Assembly: GCA_024276995.1 (NCBI GenBank)
Contig: JAJRWB010000004.1
Location: 1-16,417 of the forward strand
DNA from: Candidatus Eiseniibacteriota bacterium
Lineage (GTDB): Bacteria > Orphanbacterota > Orphanbacteria > Orphanbacterales > Orphanbacteraceae
Length of the DNA stretch: 16,417 nt
Reading direction: 5' to 3'
The notes under the pieces are model-generated. The model had not been told where the DNA came from. It saw nothing but the letters and a program-made list of their open reading frames with translations, and ran no database searches. The position numbers were made by a program, and so were the translations under genes. Shown here piece after piece: positions 16,283 to 16,417 of this stretch. The first letter of the stretch is position 1. Each line of letters opens with the position of its first letter.

Positions 16283-16417
16283 ATGACGATTTCTCTTACA
16301 TCGAAGGCGGCACGAGGAGATCTGCAACGACGGCGGCGACGTGCGGGTCGGCTTTTTGTGAGTGGTTATTCTCAGGCGGAAGTAGCGCGGCAGGTTGAGG
16401 TATCCCGCACAACGGTC
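16283..16417 (+). CDS. IS630-like transposase, N-terminal part (3' end outside window)
   Basis: Forty-five codons are visible, beginning MTISLTSKAARGDLQRRRRR. The segment RLFVSGYSQAEVARQVEVSRTTV fits the helix-turn-helix of IS630-family transposases and related orphan regulators, where a 'G-x-S-Q-A-E-V-A-R-x-x-x-V-S-R-x-T-V' motif recognises the terminal repeats. The DDE catalytic domain would lie downstream and cannot be checked. The ATG at 16283 is the first possible start after the in-frame TAA at 16241, and no ribosome site precedes it. A transcription-factor identity is possible, but the abrupt end of the gene before it favours a transposase. Confidence 0.62.
   Translation, partial: MTISLTSKAARGDLQRRRRRAGRLFVSGYSQAEVARQVEVSRTTV

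Larger units (their letters stand above)
16229..16417 (+). mobile_element. Left end of an IS630-like insertion sequence (runs off the window)
   Basis: The FG-GAP reading frame ends 16 nt after a TA dinucleotide (16227-16228). The sequence right after it, starting GAGAGTCTC, carries its own promoter and a transposase-like start. IS630-family elements insert at TA, duplicating it, so 16229 is the most likely left boundary. GAGAGTCTC is itself a 9-bp palindrome. The right end, terminal repeat partner and second TA are outside the window, so the boundary is inferred. Confidence 0.55.

Overview
The window is high-GC bacterial chromosome with dense, short-gapped gene clusters. An FG-GAP/VCBS secreted protein, a Kor-type 2-oxoacid:ferredoxin oxidoreductase next to a homodimeric pyruvate dehydrogenase E1, and three SPFH genes in a row suggest a Gram-negative, FCB-like or candidate-phylum lineage (for example Eisenbacteria/Krumholzibacteriota-like). 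This placement is an impression from gene content only; there is no rRNA or phylogenetic marker here.

Layout. (1) Positions 1-2905, plus strand: the 3' end of an hflK-like gene, an hflC-like gene and a second hflK-like gene, joined by 4-bp ATGA overlaps, then a ZIP-family metal transporter. (2) Positions 2883-4412, minus strand: a polytopic membrane protein, convergent with and slightly overlapping the transporter. (3) Positions 4604-12040, minus strand: a metabolic cluster read in the order M14 carboxypeptidase, korA, korB, aceE, Mn-type superoxide dismutase, with a strong RNA hairpin just after the dismutase stop. (4) Positions 12168-14080, plus strand: an ECF sigma factor, a zinc-finger membrane anti-sigma factor, a YbjQ-family protein and a small secreted protein of unknown function, tightly packed. 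(5) Positions 14081-14362: an intergenic region with a dyad and a near-consensus sigma-70 promoter. (6) Positions 14363-16243: a secreted protein with two internal repeats and FG-GAP calcium-binding repeats, which stops abruptly. (7) Positions 16229-16417: what looks like the left end of an IS630-like insertion sequence with its own promoter and the first 45 codons of its transposase, running off the window.

How the genes fit together. The SPFH proteins should form a membrane scaffold controlling FtsH-type proteolysis. The metabolic cluster carries two alternative ways to oxidise 2-oxoacids: a ferredoxin-reducing Kor enzyme, and the E1 of the NAD-linked pyruvate dehydrogenase complex (E2 and E3 are not in the window). 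A superoxide dismutase follows, which suggests central carbon metabolism adapted to varying oxygen. The sigma/anti-sigma pair is probably an envelope-stress or metal-responsive switch controlling its own operon. The clearest sign of genome plasticity is the apparent IS insertion that cut the FG-GAP protein.

No CRISPR array, tRNA, rRNA, phage gene or defence system was recognised. The least explained items are the unusual gene combinations, the predicted leaderless transposase, and a few palindromic non-coding signals.
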